A stretch of DNA of 21,870 bases from a virus: IMG/VR virus record IMGVR_UViG_3300025652_000646, positions 1 to 21,870 of that record; one strand, 5' to 3'. Below the pieces are notes generated by a model. That model made no database searches, was not told the origin of the DNA, and saw only the letters and a program-made list of their open reading frames with translations. Of this stretch, positions 7,559 to 14,121 are shown one piece after another. Both the position numbers and the translations under genes were made by a program. Each line of letters starts with the position of its first letter. The stretch's first letter is position 1.

Positions 7559-9374
7559 AACTATCTCCTATCTCTCCATCACCATCCATACACATTACAC
7601 CAAAAGCTTTAGGTGCTTCTTTAAAAGACTCAACGCAGATTTCTTTTACTCGTTCAGCATCTTTCTCTTTAGATACAAACACTGTCTCATCATGGTAGAA
7701 CAAAGCAGGGTATGCTTGTAAGTTCTCTTCTTTAATCTTACGATGAGCATAAACCAGTGCAGCCTTACAAGTAATACCTTCAAGGGTTTGGAGTAAGTAG
7801 TTAAGTGTCTGGTGTTCAGACCCTACCATAATCCTACGACCATCAGCCCCCATAATAAACCCATGACCAGTCTTCATAAGTGAGTGTCGGTACTCTTCCT
7901 CAAGGTTATCCTTAAGAACCTTAAGTCCCGGTAGGGTAGCCTTGAACTTCTCATCAGCTTCCTTACCAATCTTAGCAGACTTCTTACCAGAGATAGCTTC
8001 ACCTAGCTTAGCATGACCTGCACCAAACAGATAGGCATAGATGAAAGTCTTAGCTCCCGGCCTACTGATACCTAGTACATCTGCATTGCGTTGGTGTACA
8101 TCACCATTGATTACTTCATTGGTAAATGATTCGTCTCCAATGTAATGACATAGACCCCTGAACTGATTACCTGCAGAGTCAGCACCAATAACTTTATTAC
8201 CAGACTCACAGGTTAGTAGGCTTCGTAACTCCTTACCGTATGGTGCATAGACACCCGGTATGTTAACGATAGTACGGTGCCTGCATCGGAAGGATGGGGT
8301 GCCAATGGTGAACATAGAACCATGGAGCCTGCCGTCATTGTAACGTTCAGGGTCTCTGACTTCTTCTATCCAACCTTCTACTGTACCCAAACGATTACGT
8401 AGCATGTAGTAGTCGCTGATAAGTTTACCTAACTCACCTAAAGGTTTCAGGGAAGTGTCAGTTAGCTTAGGGCTTTTGCGTACCCACTTACCTTTGATCT
8501 TCTTAACAGTCCAGTCATCAGGCTTCCACCCTCTGTCCAGCAAGAACTTCTTAACCTCTGCCATCTGACCAATATTAATATCTAGTATATCAATCTTAGT
8601 ATATGGACCTGCAATCATACCTTCAGAAGCTTTTATATCTTCTTCTAGTTTAAACCAATCAGTAATTCTTTTGTAGTAAGACCCATCTTTCTTAGTGATC
8701 TGTTCTACTTCCTTGTCTCCACGCATTACTGTGACCTTACCAAGCTGAGGGTTAATCTCATTCTCGATGTGCTCCATACGATCTATTAGATGCTCGTATA
8801 GTTCTTCAGCTTTCTCCATGTTAAAGACCCAACCTTTCTCTGTGATCTCTGCATTAACCATAGCAAAGTCATGCTCTAACTTTAGAGCCTCTAAGAACTT
8901 AGGGTTTTGTTTCATTAAGATAGACGCTTCCTTAGATACATGTTCGTACACCTTAACATTCAGGTCTACGTCACGTATACAGTAAGTCAACATCTCTTGG
9001 CTGTAGCAAGTCCAGTCTTCATGCTCACCCTTAGGGTACTCAAAGAACCCACCCCAACCTTTCAATCCATGAAGGTGACCTCGTGTATACTTACACAGTT
9101 GAGACATTAGGAAAGTATCCCATACTCGGGTATCCTCTGCAGGTATCCAACCAGTTAGCTTCTTAAGAACAGGCAAGTCAAAGCCTATGATGTTGTGACC
9201 TGCAATAACTTTGGCATTAGACATAAGGTCTAGTCCCTCAGATACATCAGGTAAGTTATCATCGTAGTCAGAGAAGCAATGCTCTTCTTTAGTTTGGACA
9301 TCTATCAAAACAAGACACCAGATCTTGTCAGGGAAGAGGCCATTGGTTTCTATATCAAATACATATTTACTCAT
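7542..9374 (-). CDS. Family A (T7-like) DNA polymerase with 3'-5' exonuclease
   Basis: The replicative polymerase, 610 aa against 704 in T7. The exonuclease domain has FDIET (D7, E9), NIIGFDLP (D66) and YCIRDVD (D135). The polymerase domain has motif A ADSAGNQFRGL (D399), motif B KTFIYAYLFGAG (K442, Y446) and motif C YHDETV (H561-D562-E563). Two oddities are visible. The glutamate that follows the motif A aspartate by five (T7 E480, Klenow E710, the ribonucleotide-excluding steric gate) is Q404. The thumb region (about 210-310) is short, so a T7-style thioredoxin-binding insertion is probably absent. SD GGAG lies 5 bases before the ATG. Confidence 0.95.
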   Translation of the reverse strand: MSKYVFDIETNGLFPDKIWCLVLIDVQTKEEHCFSDYDDNLPDVSEGLDLMSNAKVIAGHNIIGFDLPVLKKLTGWIPAEDTRVWDTFLMSQLCKYTRGHLHGLKGWGGFFEYPKGEHEDWTCYSQEMLTYCIRDVDLNVKVYEHVSKEASILMKQNPKFLEALKLEHDFAMVNAEITEKGWVFNMEKAEELYEHLIDRMEHIENEINPQLGKVTVMRGDKEVEQITKKDGSYYKRITDWFKLEEDIKASEGMIAGPYTKIDILDINIGQMAEVKKFLLDRGWKPDDWTVKKIKGKWVRKSPKLTDTSLKPLGELGKLISDYYMLRNRLGTVEGWIEEVRDPERYNDGRLHGSMFTIGTPSFRCRHRTIVNIPGVYAPYGKELRSLLTCESGNKVIGADSAGNQFRGLCHYIGDESFTNEVINGDVHQRNADVLGISRPGAKTFIYAYLFGAGHAKLGEAISGKKSAKIGKEADEKFKATLPGLKVLKDNLEEEYRHSLMKTGHGFIMGADGRRIMVGSEHQTLNYLLQTLEGITCKAALVYAHRKIKEENLQAYPALFYHDETVFVSKEKDAERVKEICVESFKEAPKAFGVMCMDGDGEIGDSYADVH

Positions 9375-9426
9375 GTTATCTCCAGCGAGCAGTTTAATGA
9401 CAATGCTCAGGTCGTTATAGGGAGTA

Positions 9427-11280
9427 TTAGTATGTTAGTTCACAGGCTCCGCCTGCACAAGCAGCCTCACCACTGAGGTCTGTCTTGTCTTCTACTTCTT
9501 TCACTTGAGTTAGGTCGATACCAGTAAGCGCACTCTCCATGATGCGGTAACGTTCTTCAGAGATGTCCTCGAAGGGAGCCTGAATGTACGTGCCACCATC
9601 ATAAGGTAGTACAGAGATACCGTTGTAAGTGTATCGGTTCTTCCACATCCACTCACCTACCAGTTCCCACTCATCTTCTTTCAATGAGATAGTACATGAT
9701 ACGTTGTGTGAGTTCTGCCCATCTTGATGACCCGGTGCTACCCACTCAGTGTTGTACCTACGTACTCGATCAAGTAGTTGCAAGGGGCTTTCAGTTCTTA
9801 GGATAGAACCTTCAGGTGCAGCTTGAGGTATTTCAATTACAGCTTGCTCCGCAGGGTTGAAGTACTCGTCTTCCACCAGCTCCGGATGGTGCTCAGCAAA
9901 GTATCCATATAAGGCTTCGTTCTTACCAACACGTTGACGACGAATATAAAAGTCATTATGCCAAGCGTGAATACCAGAACTACTACCAAGGACGCAAGAG
10001 CTTGTACCAGACGGCTTAATGGTAGTTGTCCTTGCTGCAGGATTAATGCCCAACGCATTCGCCACTCTTCGATTCTCTTTATTAACTTCATTAGCTGCTT
10101 CCTCTAAGTCATAGTTAAGTACAGTACCAGACCCAATGCCTGTCATACCTACACCAATCAATGCATCACGTTGACAAGTCTCTTGCCATTCAGGACGTAG
10201 GTAATGGAAGTCAGTATAACCTGCTTGCAATGTACCAATCAATGAGGCAGCTCGTGCTCGCTCATTCAAGTCCTTCTGTGATTCAATGTTAGATGCATTC
10301 AACTCTGTAAGGTTACACATCTGGTATGGACGTAGACCAATCTCACAGCAAGGGTTAGTCCCCCAGTCTTTGTCGTTGGTGAAGTAAAGCCCCGGCTCCC
10401 CAGAGCCCGAGAGTTCCACACGTTCCCATAGTTTATCAAAGGCATCCTTGGTAATCTTATTACGCAGCATCACAGCTGAGTTGTTAGATCTTGCACGTTG
10501 TGGATTCTCTTCCCACCATGAGCCAGCCTTACATGCCAGCATATCATTGTCATCCATAGAGAACAAGGAGATCATAGCAGCTCGACGGATACCACCAGTC
10601 AGTACTGCATCTGCAATGTAACACATCATGTCATGGACTTCTAACGTCCCTAGGTTACGTCCAATAGCTTGGTCTAGTACAGACCGTAGCTTATGTAAGC
10701 AATCCTTAAGGGGCTGTGGACCCGGAGCTTTACCACCAGTAGTGATAAGCATAGCACCCTTAGGTCGGATGTCACGGAAGTCAAACTCTACATCCATGGT
10801 GTTGTTGAAGTATGATTCACATAGCACCTTGATTGCATCAGCCCACCCTTCGATGTTATCTGATACTAAGAACCTACGCTTACGGACCTTAGGCCCTGCT
10901 ACTTCTGGCAGCTTACGTACATGATGACGTTGTACTGAGTACCCCACACCAGTACCACCAAGCAACAGGAACATAGACTCAGCGAAAGCTTCAGGGCTTT
11001 CGATAGGTAAGTATGCACAGTTGTAGATACGGTTAGGGGCTAGCTCAATAGGAGCACCACCGAACTGAAGGGATCTCATGGATGGTAGGATCTTCTTATC
11101 GTATACATACTTGTATGCTTTCTCAATCTCTTTCTTGAACTTAGGATACTTACGTTGGTGCATCTCTTTGTTACGTGTTACTAGTTCATCCCATGTTTCC
11201 CTACGCTCTAGCTCTGGTACATACTTAGCGTACTTAGAAAATACTGTGATGTCTGATAAGATTTTATTTGATGTATTCAT
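9427..11280 (-). CDS. Class II (adenosylcobalamin-dependent) ribonucleotide reductase, monomeric type
   Basis: Makes deoxyribonucleotides using coenzyme B12, with no second subunit. Cysteines match Lactobacillus leichmannii RTPR: C88 (YNCAYLPI) for C119, C311 (NPCCEIGL) for thiyl C408, C322 (MCNL) for C419 at identical spacing, E313 for E410, and a C-terminal CAGGAC (C608, C613) for C731/C736. PSGTSSCVLGSSSG is the family's phosphate-binding loop. At 617 aa it is about 120 shorter than RTPR. Of this, 66 residues are lost between C88 and C311, where the monomeric enzyme carries its effector-binding insertion. The C-terminal cysteine pair would be recharged by a thioredoxin, and a candidate is encoded in the same operon. 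It overlaps the endonuclease VII stop by 4 bases (ATGA). Confidence 0.93.
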   Translation of the reverse strand: MNTSNKILSDITVFSKYAKYVPELERRETWDELVTRNKEMHQRKYPKFKKEIEKAYKYVYDKKILPSMRSLQFGGAPIELAPNRIYNCAYLPIESPEAFAESMFLLLGGTGVGYSVQRHHVRKLPEVAGPKVRKRRFLVSDNIEGWADAIKVLCESYFNNTMDVEFDFRDIRPKGAMLITTGGKAPGPQPLKDCLHKLRSVLDQAIGRNLGTLEVHDMMCYIADAVLTGGIRRAAMISLFSMDDNDMLACKAGSWWEENPQRARSNNSAVMLRNKITKDAFDKLWERVELSGSGEPGLYFTNDKDWGTNPCCEIGLRPYQMCNLTELNASNIESQKDLNERARAASLIGTLQAGYTDFHYLRPEWQETCQRDALIGVGMTGIGSGTVLNYDLEEAANEVNKENRRVANALGINPAARTTTIKPSGTSSCVLGSSSGIHAWHNDFYIRRQRVGKNEALYGYFAEHHPELVEDEYFNPAEQAVIEIPQAAPEGSILRTESPLQLLDRVRRYNTEWVAPGHQDGQNSHNVSCTISLKEDEWELVGEWMWKNRYTYNGISVLPYDGGTYIQAPFEDISEERYRIMESALTGIDLTQVKEVEDKTDLSGEAACAGGACELTY

Positions 11281-11651
11281 TCTCTACCTTTCTTTAAATA
11301 AGTTCTGATTCTATCAAGCGCACCGAAGTCATCCTTCAGCCCACCGAGAGTACGGTTGCAAGAGTGACATAGCCACCCTCTAAATTTACTAGTTAAGTGG
11401 TCATGGTCTAGTGCCCATGGGGATTTGTTAGTGCCACCACATCCCGCAGCTTCTTCTGCATTACGTAAACAGATAGGGCATTGGTAGTCGTCATCAGGGT
11501 AGTCCACTTCTACTCGTAGCTTTTGACGTACTTTAGCTACAGACCTAACGCATAGTTTACAGGTTGTCTTACGGTACCCACGACCGCTCTCCATTGAAAA
11601 CTCTTCTACGTTTTTCTTTACGCCACACTTGTTACATATTTTGTATTCCAT
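11277..11651 (-). CDS. Recombination endonuclease VII-like protein
   Basis: The 124-aa protein contains ALDHDH (80-85), RGWLCHSCN (91-99) and LGGLKDD, the signature of the T4 endonuclease VII (gp49) His-Me nuclease family, which resolves Holliday junctions and branched DNA. Zinc ligands C58-x2-C61 and C95-x2-C98 flank the DHDH site, as in T4. A second Cys4 cluster (C6, C9, C31, C34) at the N-terminus probably forms an extra zinc ribbon. No T7 gp3-type resolvase is present in the window, so this may fill that role before packaging. A free-standing HNH homing enzyme is the main alternative. SD AGAGGA lies 6 bases before the ATG. Confidence 0.85.
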   Translation of the reverse strand: MEYKICNKCGVKKNVEEFSMESGRGYRKTTCKLCVRSVAKVRQKLRVEVDYPDDDYQCPICLRNAEEAAGCGGTNKSPWALDHDHLTSKFRGWLCHSCNRTLGGLKDDFGALDRIRTYLKKGRE

Positions 11652-11653
11652 TA

Positions 11654-11824
11654 TCAGTCCTCTATTAGAATGCAGTCTTCTTTAGAGATGAAGTTGATGT
11701 AACCTTCAGGCTCTCTGGACTCGTACTCTGCCCCTGTATCACCAGCAAAGGGTACTAACTCCCCGACTAGGGAGCTGTACCATTTCTTTTCGTCATTACA
11801 TTTTACTATCTTTAGACTTGCCAT
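11654..11824 (-). CDS. Small phage protein, 56 aa
   Basis: The start is set at ATG 11824 (MASLKIVKCNDEKKWYSSL) because AAAGGAG lies 6 bases upstream; a frame from 11920 has no such site and reads through the neighbouring gene. The protein is short and looks like a beta-rich SH3-like fold (WYSSLVGELVPF, EGYINFI), similar in feel to small phage proteins that begin this way. No function recognised. It overlaps the 54-aa gene by 29 bases and ends 3 bases before the endonuclease VII ATG. Confidence 0.65.
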   Translation of the reverse strand: MASLKIVKCNDEKKWYSSLVGELVPFAGDTGAEYESREPEGYINFISKEDCILIED

Positions 11825-11960
11825 TCTTATCTCCTTTCTTTTGGCGAGCCGCAGGCGAGGAGGCATCTTCCGGCTTAGGCTTTCTAAATATATTATCAAA
11901 GTTATTCTCAAAGGTACCACGATCAGACATTGGCCTTGGCTTTGAACCTTTACCGTTCAT
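11796..11960 (-). CDS. Small basic phage protein, 54 aa (MNGKGSKPRP family)
   Basis: A gene too short for usual ORF length cut-offs. It starts MNGKGSKPRPMSDRGTFENN, closely matching a small protein seen in many T7-like and other phages (GKGSKPRP followed by F..N.D.IF). The middle reads FDNIF and the end is Lys/Ser-rich. SD TAGGAG lies 8 bases before the ATG. It overlaps the following 56-aa gene by 29 bases in another frame and begins one base after the stop of the 87-aa gene. The role is unknown; the charge suggests nucleic-acid or protein binding. Confidence 0.75.
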   Translation of the reverse strand: MNGKGSKPRPMSDRGTFENNFDNIFRKPKPEDASSPAARQKKGDKNGKSKDSKM

Positions 11961-11961
11961 A

Positions 11962-12225
11962 TTATTCTCCTAACATATCATCAATTAGAGTTGCGTAACC
12001 TGCAATGTCATGCCAGCTATCAGCATAGTTAGGATCACCGTTAAGGATACGGGCTGTCTTATGTTGTATCATTTCAAGAGATTCTTTCTGTGCTGCAGAT
12101 AATCTTTTCCATCCGGGTGTTGCTTGCATTACAGCTTTAAGTGACTGGCATAAAGTACTTTGCCCTTCGAAGCTACCGTACCTACTGCCTCTTTCCTTTA
12201 GAGTTTTATTAGTTACTAGGTTCAT
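11962..12225 (-). CDS. DUF6378-like conserved phage protein, 87 aa
   Basis: The pattern ERGSRYGSFEGQ (residues 11-22), then QKESLEMIQHKTARILNGD and YADSWHDIAGYATL, is a widespread phage protein family that I recognise as DUF6378. It is all-helical; the conserved E, H and D positions recall MazG-like or dATP-binding folds, but no activity is established. SD AAGGAG lies 6 bases before the ATG. It overlaps the preceding gene by 17 bases. Confidence 0.85.
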   Translation of the reverse strand: MNLVTNKTLKERGSRYGSFEGQSTLCQSLKAVMQATPGWKRLSAAQKESLEMIQHKTARILNGDPNYADSWHDIAGYATLIDDMLGE

Positions 12226-12394
12226 CAGCTGCTCCTTCTAAACCTTGGATACAATCTAACACATAAGCTGCTAGTTGGAATGCTTTGCTTTCTTCGTTGA
12301 CCATCTCCATGTTGTCGGATGAAAAGCTTACGGCTACGTTGGCTTCACCTTCTTCGTTGATAACATCTTTAAGTTTAACAGTATACTCACTCAT
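12209..12394 (-). CDS. Hypothetical acidic protein, 61 aa
   Basis: A small acidic protein (MSEYTVKLKDVINEEGEANV) with a predicted N-terminal beta pair and a C-terminal helix (ESKAFQLAAYVLDCIQ). No family was recognised. The ATG overlaps the stop of the thioredoxin-like gene as TAATG, with GGAGG about 10 bases upstream, which supports coupled translation. Function unknown. Confidence 0.65.
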   Translation of the reverse strand: MSEYTVKLKDVINEEGEANVAVSFSSDNMEMVNEESKAFQLAAYVLDCIQGLEGAADEPSN

Positions 12395-12660
12395 TATTTA
12401 TTTCCTCCAGCGTTAATAAAACCTTTGATCGCACCATCGCTGTGCATAGCACCCCGTAGTACGTCTTGTACTGCATCATCTTTGAGTACAAGGATAGCAG
12501 GGATTGCCCTGATGTCGTACTCTTTGGCTTGTTGCATGCCTTCTTCTGTGCTTGTGTCAACCTCAGTTACTTTGTCGGTTAGCTCAAGGTGTTTGATTCT
12601 GTTTTTCAATTGGCTACAGGCTGGACAATTTGGGCCTGTAAATAGTAGCATGGTTTGCAT
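12394..12660 (-). CDS. Thioredoxin/glutaredoxin-like protein
   Basis: The start is set at ATG 12660 (88 aa, MQTMLLFTGPNCPACSQL) because AAGGAG lies just upstream; a start at 12687 would add nine residues and fall in a palindrome. The redox site is CPAC (C12, C15), and RAIPAILVL carries the cis-proline (P54). It is shorter than E. coli thioredoxin (about 108 aa) and closer to glutaredoxin-sized phage redoxins. It is the first gene of the leftward operon that also encodes RNR, so its likely job is to reduce the RNR C-terminal cysteine pair. A DNA polymerase processivity role as in T7 is less likely, because the polymerase seems to lack the binding insertion. Confidence 0.85.
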   Translation of the reverse strand: MQTMLLFTGPNCPACSQLKNRIKHLELTDKVTEVDTSTEEGMQQAKEYDIRAIPAILVLKDDAVQDVLRGAMHSDGAIKGFINAGGNK

Positions 12661-12672
12661 GTGACTCCTTGC

Positions 12673-12713
12673 GTTGTCGGTTGGCATAAAAATGCCAGTG
12701 AGTGTTGTCGGTT
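12673..12713. repeat. Palindrome flanked by 10-bp direct repeats before the leftward operon
   Basis: GTTGTCGGTT occurs at 12673-12682 and again at 12704-12713. Between them lies the inverted repeat TGGCAT-AAAA-ATGCCA (12682-12697). The element fills the short gap between the terminator at 12721 and the first gene of the replication operon (ATG 12660), where a promoter or operator is expected. Confidence 0.6.
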
Positions 12714-12720
12714 TCGCAAT

Positions 12721-12746
12721 TAAAAAGAGGACCCCGGAGGGCCCTC
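12721..12746 (-). terminator. Intrinsic terminator after the 44-aa membrane protein gene
   Basis: On the - strand, GAGGGCCC, loop TCCG and GGGTCCTC form an 8-bp stem with one G-U pair, followed by TTTTTA. It starts 5 bases past the stop at 12752. Stem and tail are close to the terminator at 1278-1308, so the replication operon is bracketed by two similar terminators. Confidence 0.8.
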
Positions 12747-12751
12747 GTGTG

Positions 12752-12886
12752 TTACATTCTTACAATATATAGTACAGTGTACATTAACAATGAACCTATC
12801 AGGAAACCCTGAAAGAATAGAGCAGCTAGTTCGTAAGCTCTGTACTCATTTAGTTTGTCACGTACTTTATTTATTAAGTCTTTCAT
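12752..12886 (-). CDS. Small membrane protein, 44 aa, possible holin
   Basis: A gene below usual length cut-offs. It begins MKDLINKVRDKLNEYRAYEL, a charged amphipathic helix, followed by one hydrophobic stretch of about 23 residues (about 20-42) and a short basic end (VRM). The ATG overlaps the preceding stop as ATGA, and AAAAGG lies 8 bases upstream. It is the last gene before an intrinsic terminator. A small one-span protein beside a possible small terminase subunit recalls T7 holin gp17.5 next to gp18, so a holin is a fair guess. Another membrane role is equally open. Confidence 0.6.
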   Translation of the reverse strand: MKDLINKVRDKLNEYRAYELAALFFQGFLIGSLLMYTVLYIVRM

Positions 12887-13317
12887 TGCGATAACCTTTT
12901 CATTTCTTCAGCCAGTTCTTCATCTGTTAGATCTGTATAGTCAAAGTTTGTATTGACGTTCTCAGTTCTCTGTAGTTTAGGCTGTTCGTATTCAGCAACA
13001 ATAGAAGCAAGTCGAGATGCCTCTACCATATCGTCAGCTGATATAGCTTTAATCATAGCAAGTTTCATTACAGTTAATCCCTTAGGTATAGAGTCAACGA
13101 GACTATCCGATAAGTTATTTACCAGAGCGAGTACATCTTTCATGTTCTCTTTCATTTCATTGTTACGTATACGTGCCTCATCTGCTTTCTCTTTCATCAT
13201 CGCCATGTGTTCTTTATCATGCCGTGGTTTAAGATTTGCTAACGAGTTGGGGTGTATCTTCTTCTTACCATCAGCTATATCATCTTGAGTGTAAGTCTTT
13301 TCCATTAAGTTCTCCAT
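12883..13317 (-). CDS. Possible small terminase subunit, 144 aa
   Basis: Features that recall phage small terminase subunits are HPNSLANLKP near the N-terminus, a long helical middle (MMKEKADEARIRNNEMKENM), a segment DMVEASRLASIVAEYEQPK like the usual 'helix then GxP' region, and the end DLTDEELAEEMKRL. Together these are suggestive, not decisive. Two starts have SD sites: ATG 13317 (AGAGGA, 8 bases) and ATG 13305 (GGAG, 6 bases; 140 aa). The gene starts right after a candidate phage promoter, and its start codon touches a 10-bp inverted repeat. It forms a two-gene unit with the 44-aa membrane protein. Confidence 0.5.
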   Translation of the reverse strand: MENLMEKTYTQDDIADGKKKIHPNSLANLKPRHDKEHMAMMKEKADEARIRNNEMKENMKDVLALVNNLSDSLVDSIPKGLTVMKLAMIKAISADDMVEASRLASIVAEYEQPKLQRTENVNTNFDYTDLTDEELAEEMKRLSQ

Positions 13318-13353
13318 CTAGGTAATCCTCTATAAGGTACTATATTACCTAGA
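13317..13353. repeat. Perfect 10-bp inverted repeat around promoter/SD of the terminase-like gene
   Basis: TCTAGGTAAT (13317-13326) and ATTACCTAGA (13344-13353) are exact inverted copies separated by 17 bases. The spacer contains most of the 17-base repeated candidate promoter and, in the leftward transcript, the AGAGGA SD. The left arm ends at the first base of the ATG at 13317. In RNA read through from upstream, the SD would sit in the loop of this hairpin. Confidence 0.7.
13328..13344 (-). promoter_or_regulatory. Candidate phage promoter, leftward copy
   Basis: The - strand reads TATAGTACCTTATAGAG. The same 17 bases occur exactly once more, at 21805-21821 on the + strand, also outside genes. 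The TTATAGAGGA end resembles the T7 promoter core (CTATAGGGAGA), so transcription would start near the G of TATAG and run into the terminase-like gene. The assignment rests on the repeat and the resemblance; the phage RNAP consensus is not known. Confidence 0.45.
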
Positions 13354-13394
13354 AGGTTCTTAAGGATAGCTCACAGGCTCTAAGAGCAAAGGTA

Positions 13395-13438
13395 AAGAGA
13401 CCCTATGCATTGGTATTACTTTACACATAGAGTCTCTT
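13395..13438 (-). terminator. Long hairpin after the SSB gene, possible terminator or RNase III site
   Basis: AAGAGACCCTATG (13395-13407) pairs with CATAGAGTCTCTT (13426-13438). In the leftward RNA this is a 13-bp stem with a single G-U pair and an 18-base loop, followed by a weak TTTACCTTT tract. It lies between the SSB stop (13583) and the candidate promoter at 13344. Confidence 0.5.
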
Positions 13439-13582
13439 AGACGGGAATGTATTAGCTTCTATCCCATATATCGAGTAGAAGTAATGCTAGTATTGCAAAT
13501 GGTAGTAGAAGTATGATGATACTTTCTCCAACCTATTCCCTTTGGGTAGTTAGTTTACATATTAAACAGTAAACCATTACCT

Positions 13583-14050
13583 TTAGAACTCAGAGTCATC
13601 AGCCTCTGTACCTTCAATATCAAAGTCAACTGAACCAGTGTACTCAATTAGATTAGTGACTTGAATTGCAGTCATAATAGTTGAGATACCTTGGCGACCA
13701 GCTACATCGTACTCTCTACGATATACTTTGACGTTACCTTTAGAACCATTACCAATCTTGATCTTAGGGTTGATTGGTTGTTTCTGACTATCAACCAGTA
13801 CTACCGGGTCATTTTCTGTACCATCTTTACGCAAAGCTTTACGCTTTAGGTTGACAGCTACACGACTTGGATCATCTTTGACAGGCTTAACAGAACCATA
13901 TCCCTCTAACTCTTCTGCACGATCAGCAGGAGCTACGATCTGACACTCCCATTGGAGAGTACCAAATGGATCAGTAGGGTTTTCAGGATCTACCTTTACG
14001 TAGTTAAGAGTTACGTCACGGATGATTGAAGTTCCAAGAATTGCAGTCAT
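13583..14050 (-). CDS. Single-stranded DNA-binding protein, T7 gp2.5-like
   Basis: A 155-aa protein with an acidic tail ending in phenylalanine (EGTEADDSEF), the hallmark of phage gp2.5-type SSBs whose tail contacts polymerase and helicase. The body is beta-rich and consistent with an OB fold; IKIGNGSKGNVKVYRREYD is typical of phage SSB relatives. It would coat unwound single strands during replication and recombination. AAAAGG lies 8 bases before the ATG. It is separated from the GGCT-like gene by 71 bases and followed by about 265 non-coding bases holding a hairpin and promoter, so it probably ends a transcript. Confidence 0.8.
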   Translation of the reverse strand: MTAILGTSIIRDVTLNYVKVDPENPTDPFGTLQWECQIVAPADRAEELEGYGSVKPVKDDPSRVAVNLKRKALRKDGTENDPVVLVDSQKQPINPKIKIGNGSKGNVKVYRREYDVAGRQGISTIMTAIQVTNLIEYTGSVDFDIEGTEADDSEF

Positions 14051-14121
14051 AATTATTACCTTTTAATTTAGATTAAGTTACGTTGATGCTCTTGCTCTAG
14101 GTATGTTTATGTCCGCTTGGT

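Noticed and set aside
11825-11920. N-terminal extension of the 56-aa gene to 11920
   Set aside because: The extra residues are basic and unlike the rest, and the stretch is already coded in another frame by the well-supported 54-aa gene. ATG 11824 has a strong SD.
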